Part shown: positions 60,231 through 64,000 of the stretch, piece by piece
How the letters are laid out: every line of letters starts with the position of its first letter
Position numbering within the stretch: position 1 is the first letter of the stretch
Origin: Mikania micrantha
Lineage: Eukaryota; Streptophyta; Magnoliopsida; Asterales; Asteraceae
Length of the DNA stretch: 64,000 nucleotides
NCBI GenBank assembly: GCA_009363875.1
Contig: CM018683.1
Location: 61,288,981-61,352,980, forward strand
Direction: 5' to 3'
Program-made: the position numbers and the translations under genes
Notes under the pieces: model-generated
The model's database searches: none
Seen by the model: only the letters and a program-made list of their open reading frames with translations
What the model was told of the DNA's origin: nothing

Positions 60231-62894
60231 GAAGTTCTCACGCATGGGCAAGAAATGAGCAGATTTGGTTAGACGATCAATGATCACCCAAATTGTATCA
60301 TGACCGCTGGAAGTGCGGGGTAGCTTGGTAATGAAATCCATAGCTATTTGTTCCCACTTCCAGAGCGGAATTTCAGGCTGTTCCAATAAACCAGACGGTC
60401 TCTGGTGTTCCGCCTTTACTTTCGCACACGTAAGACACCGTCCGACATACTCGGCTATGTCTTTCTTCATTCCTGGCCACCAATAAAATCCACGCAAGTC
60501 TTGGTACATCTTATCAGCGCCTGGATGAACAGAGTATTTACTCTTGTGTGCTTCATCGAAGATAAGTTTTCTCAATTCATCTACCACAGGGATCCATATA
60601 CGTTCCTTGTAGTAGATCATACCATCAGGCTTCGTGTCAAACTGTTTCTCTGCTCCGCAATCAAGTTCCCTCTTCAGATTACCTCGGTCAAGTGCTTCTC
60701 GCTGTGCTTGAACAATCTTGTCACTTAAACTAGTCTGCACGGTTATCCCCATTACTCTAACACATAGGGGTTTGACTCGTTCCTTCCGGCTCAAGGCATC
60801 GGCTACAACGTTCGCCTTTCCCGGATGGTATTTGATCACACAGTCATAATCATTCAGAAGTTCAACCCAACGGTGCTGTCGCATGTTGAGCTCCTTCTGA
60901 TCAAAGATGTGCTGCAGACTTTTGTGATCAGTGAATATGGTACACTTGGTGCCATATAAGTAATGTCTCCAAATCTTCAAGGCGAAGATTACTGCTCCCA
61001 GTTCAAGATCATGAGTAGTGTAGTTCTTCTCATGAACCTTTAACTGTCTTGATGCATAGGCTATGACTTTATCCTGTTGCATTAACACACAACCAAGTCC
61101 CTGATGGGAAGCATCACAGTATACAACAAAATCATCACAGCCTTCTGGGAGGGATAGAATTGGAGCATCACATAATTTCTGTTTCAAGGTCTGAAAAGCA
61201 TCTTCTTGTTTCTGCTCCCAGTCAAACGGTTCACTTTTCTGAGTTAGCTTAGTGAGAGGCAAAGCTATTTTAGAAAAGTTTGAGATAAACCTTCTATAAT
61301 AACCCGCCAATCCCAGAAAAGACCGTATCTCCGTCGGTGTCTTTGGAGTGTTCCAATTCTTTATCGCTTCAATCTTGGCAGGGTCTACATGAATTCCCTC
61401 GCTGTTGACCACATGACCCAGAAATTGAACTTCTCTTAGCCAAAACTCACATTTGGAAAATTTGGCATAGAGTTTCTCTTCTTTCAACAGCTCCAAGATC
61501 TTTCTAAGGTGTTGCTCATGTTCTGTTTTGGTCTTGGAATAAATCAGTATGTCATCAATAAAGACAATGACAAACTGATCCAAGTACGGCTTACACACTC
61601 GGTTCATGAGATCCATGAAAACCGCTGGTGCATTTGTCAATCCGAAGGGCATCACCATAAATTCATAATGCCCATACCTTGTTCGGAAGGCCGTTTTCGG
61701 TATGTCTTCGTCTTGAACTCTCAGTTGATGATATCCAGACCGCAAGTCAATCTTTGAGAAGTACTGTGCTCCTTGTAGTTGGTCAAACAAATCATCAATC
61801 CTCGGCAATGGATACCGATTCTTGATGGTTAGTTTGTTTAGTTCCCTGTAATCTATGCACATTCTGAACGACCCGTCTTTCTTTTTCACGAACAATACCG
61901 GAGCTCCCCAAGGTGAGTAGCTCGGTCTGATGAAACCCTTGTCAAGTAGCTCCTGTAACTGATTAGACAATTCCTGCATCTCTGAAGGTGCTAACCTGTA
62001 AGGAGATTTAGCAACAGGAGTTGCTCCAGGAATTAAGTCAATACGAAACTCTACCGGTCGCACAGGTGGCAAACCTGGTAAGTCTTCAGGAAACACTTCA
62101 GGATATTCTTTCACTACCGGTACATCTTGAATCTCTTTCTTCTCTTTTCCCTTTTCCACCACATGAGCCAAGAACGCCACGCACTGCTTCTGTAGACACT
62201 TACGCGCCTTTATGCAAGAAATGATTTTGACACTTCGCTTTGCTTGATCCCCTTTTACTTCCAATACACGATCACTCGGCAATGGAATTCGAAGCAGCTT
62301 CTCAGAACAGATAACTTCCACTCGGTTAGAGGAAAGCCAATCCATTCCAACAATGATGTCGAAACTACCCAACTCCATCGGTATCAAATCGATGGCAAAT
62401 GTATGACCACTAAGTGTCAATGGGCAATTTCTATAAACTATGCTAACTGTAATCTGTTTCCCGTTAGCTACTTCTATAATGTAAGGGAAGTCTAACTGTT
62501 CCTCTACTGAATCTAATTGGCATGCAAAATCGGTAGAGATAAAACTCTGATCCGCACCAGTATCAAATAAGACAGATGCATAAAAATCATGTAAGAGAAA
62601 CGTACCAGTGACCACATTTGGGTCCTGGCATGCAGCTGGTGCTCCGATAGCAAAGGCTCGTCCACGGGGTGCTTGAACTGCTGGTTGAGTCTTCTTTGGG
62701 CAGTTCTTCGCAAAGTGGCCTTGTTCGCCACAGTTATAGCATCCACCATGGTTCTGATTAGCTGGTGGAGGGAGAGCCAAAGCAGCATTGTTGACTGCTT
62801 GATTAGGTGTCATCCGGCAGTACTGGACCCAATGGCCCTTCCGTCCGCATCCCGTGCAATGTTTGCAGGGAGTGTCAGCAGTGTGGTGATACTG
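60216..62894 (-). pseudogene. pol: Ty3 chromovirus-type gag-pol, copy B, truncated at both ends
   Basis: The frame is continuously open for about 890 codons. It enters at 62894 inside gag (two CCHC knuckles, CTGCGRKGHWVQYC and CYNCGEQGHFAKNC). Protease VLFDTGADQSFIS keeps D-T-G. RT has FRMCIDYRELNKLT, SKIDLRSGYHQLR, MPFGLTNAPAVF and VFIDDILIYS. RNase H has VVYCDASHQGLGCVL and TIFTDHKSLQHI. The integrase zinc region is HPGADKMYQDL..CLTCAKVKAEH, and the first catalytic Asp lies in QIAMDFITKLP. It stops at RENFTT, before the second Asp, where it runs into LTR sequence. The RT and RNase H are intact; the break removes most of integrase and any chromodomain. Confidence 0.93.
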
Positions 62895-64000
62895 TGTAAC
62901 ATCTCAATTTTCAAACCTTATAAATTAAAGTTTTATAAAATAATAATAATAATATTAATAATTAATAATAAATAAATAAACTATAAATCAAGATATATAT
63001 TGATGTGTTTACGTGGAAGCATCACCAAAACAACGAATAAAAAAAAATAAATTGATGTAGACGTGGGATTTCATGGATCATACAACAAACAAATATCTTT
63101 TTTTTTGTGGGTTTGTGCAAGAGAAGGCGGCAACAACAAAAAAAAATAGAAACAAATAGGGGGGAGGGCGTAGGGTTATGAGGAAACAGAAAGCAAATAA
63201 CAGAAGAAAAAAAAAACAAACAAGAAGAGAAGAAGAAAAAAACAAGGGCAGTCGACGAGGGGAGACGAAGGAATAGATCCAAAGCGTCATTCATGAGTTA
63301 ATTAGATCGTGAACTACCCGAGGTAATCATGTGTTTCTCATCTTTGAATCACTGTAGAATGATTTGATAGGGGTTATGAGTTAGGAGTCAAGAAACGTGA
63401 CATTTGGTTGAGTTTCGAGTAGTTATGTAATCCTAAACATGTGTACAATTGTTTTGGTATGTTTTAAACATTCCTTGTGGTATGGATCATGATTTTGCAA
63501 AGGACCCAAGTTAGGGTTCATAAGAGTGAGATGAGAAAGATGACTTATTTGGGGTGATTGTTGTATAAATCTGAAAATATGTATAAAGATGAAATTGAGA
63601 TGTTGTAGTTGTTGAAAACTCATAAGATGAGATTAATATGAGTTTAACCTAAATGGGTCAAATGTGTTAATTTGATCAAATTAGTATAAAGTTAAAATTC
63701 AGGTTATCCTAAAAAGATTGAAACCTGAAGGTTGGGTGAAAGGTGATCAGTATGAGTAATCATACAAAAATATGATAATTATGGTAAACAAATTCGAACG
63801 GGTCGGATGTGTATAGTATGTGAAATATATATATATATATATACACATATATGTGCGTGTGTGTATATATATAAATATTTTAAACAAAAGGTTGAATAGA
63901 TATAAACATATATTGACCCGTATAGAGTTTAACAGGAAAACGAGATTTTAATCGAGAGGATAATCAAGCAGGATCATTTGCAGATAGAGGTAAGTTACCT
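62895..64000 (+). mobile_element. Start of a further LTR element, runs off the window
   Basis: TGTAACATCTCAATTTTCAAACC begins abruptly inside the gag of copy B; copy A is uninterrupted at the same site (caacttggcacac..gatactg). This is the usual start of a large Ty3 LTR, and the preceding tactg should be the target duplication. The rest to 64000 is AT-rich with a purine-rich stretch at 63110-63290 and TA/TG repeats at 63822-63880. No coding region is seen, and the far end is outside. Confidence 0.75.

Overview
This is a gene-poor, retrotransposon-dominated stretch of a large plant nuclear genome. It is a eudicot, and probably Asteraceae. That guess rests on the long extra ORF after pol in the first element and on an ARID-encoding LTR element, both of which resemble protein families I remember from Asteraceae genomes; I ran no search. 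No intact cellular gene was found. The only recognisable host gene is a broken, intron-containing RIT1-like pseudogene (tRNA A64-2'-O-ribosylphosphate transferase) at 21163-22826, minus strand. I saw no tRNA, rRNA or CRISPR feature.

Region 1 (1-19222). Retroelement debris (1-1330) is followed by a small non-autonomous Helitron (minus; 3' end 1752, 5' end 19222) split by a 16.7-kb Ty1/copia element (1758-18435, TSD tagat). The copia element has two 0.84-kb LTRs, an iMet-type PBS, a PPT, broken gag and pol, and a third long ORF after pol. That third ORF is itself split by a 4.4-kb solo-LTR-like insertion (4924-9353, TSD taata), which carries a Harbinger-like non-autonomous DNA element (6850-7830) and a TA-flanked MITE (8730-9155).

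Region 2 (19223-31000). It holds the RIT1 pseudogene, a PIF/Harbinger-type Myb/SANT-like pseudogene (23341-24379), a small LTR with PBS (24692-24903), and a short LTR element (25476-30991, TSD gcagt). The short element encodes an ARID-like protein and is split by two solo LTRs: Athila type (26096-27437, TSD gtatc) and large Ty3 type (27979-30649).

Region 3 (31000-47283). This is non-coding. A block at 32798-35930 is duplicated in direct orientation at 36849-44270. The second copy was expanded by three later insertions, one of which contains a long-TIR MULE-like element (39528-41220, 9-bp TSD). Fragments of large Ty3 LTRs follow.

Region 4 (47284-64000). This looks like a four-level nested stack. 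A broken minus-strand chromovirus-type Ty3 element (A) has its 5' LTR interrupted by an Athila-type element with a 2,000-codon gag-pol ORF broken by one stop codon. The Athila element is interrupted by a second copy of the chromovirus (B), and B is interrupted by a fourth LTR at 62895 that runs off the window.

The most striking pattern is that several unrelated elements each carry a dense cluster of their own short word: TTCNGAA in the copia element, GGTTCG, TCATTCG/GTGTGA and ATCGATA in three large Ty3 LTRs, and GGCGTAA..TTACGCC in an Athila LTR. In the copia element the same word also appears inside the gag coding region.
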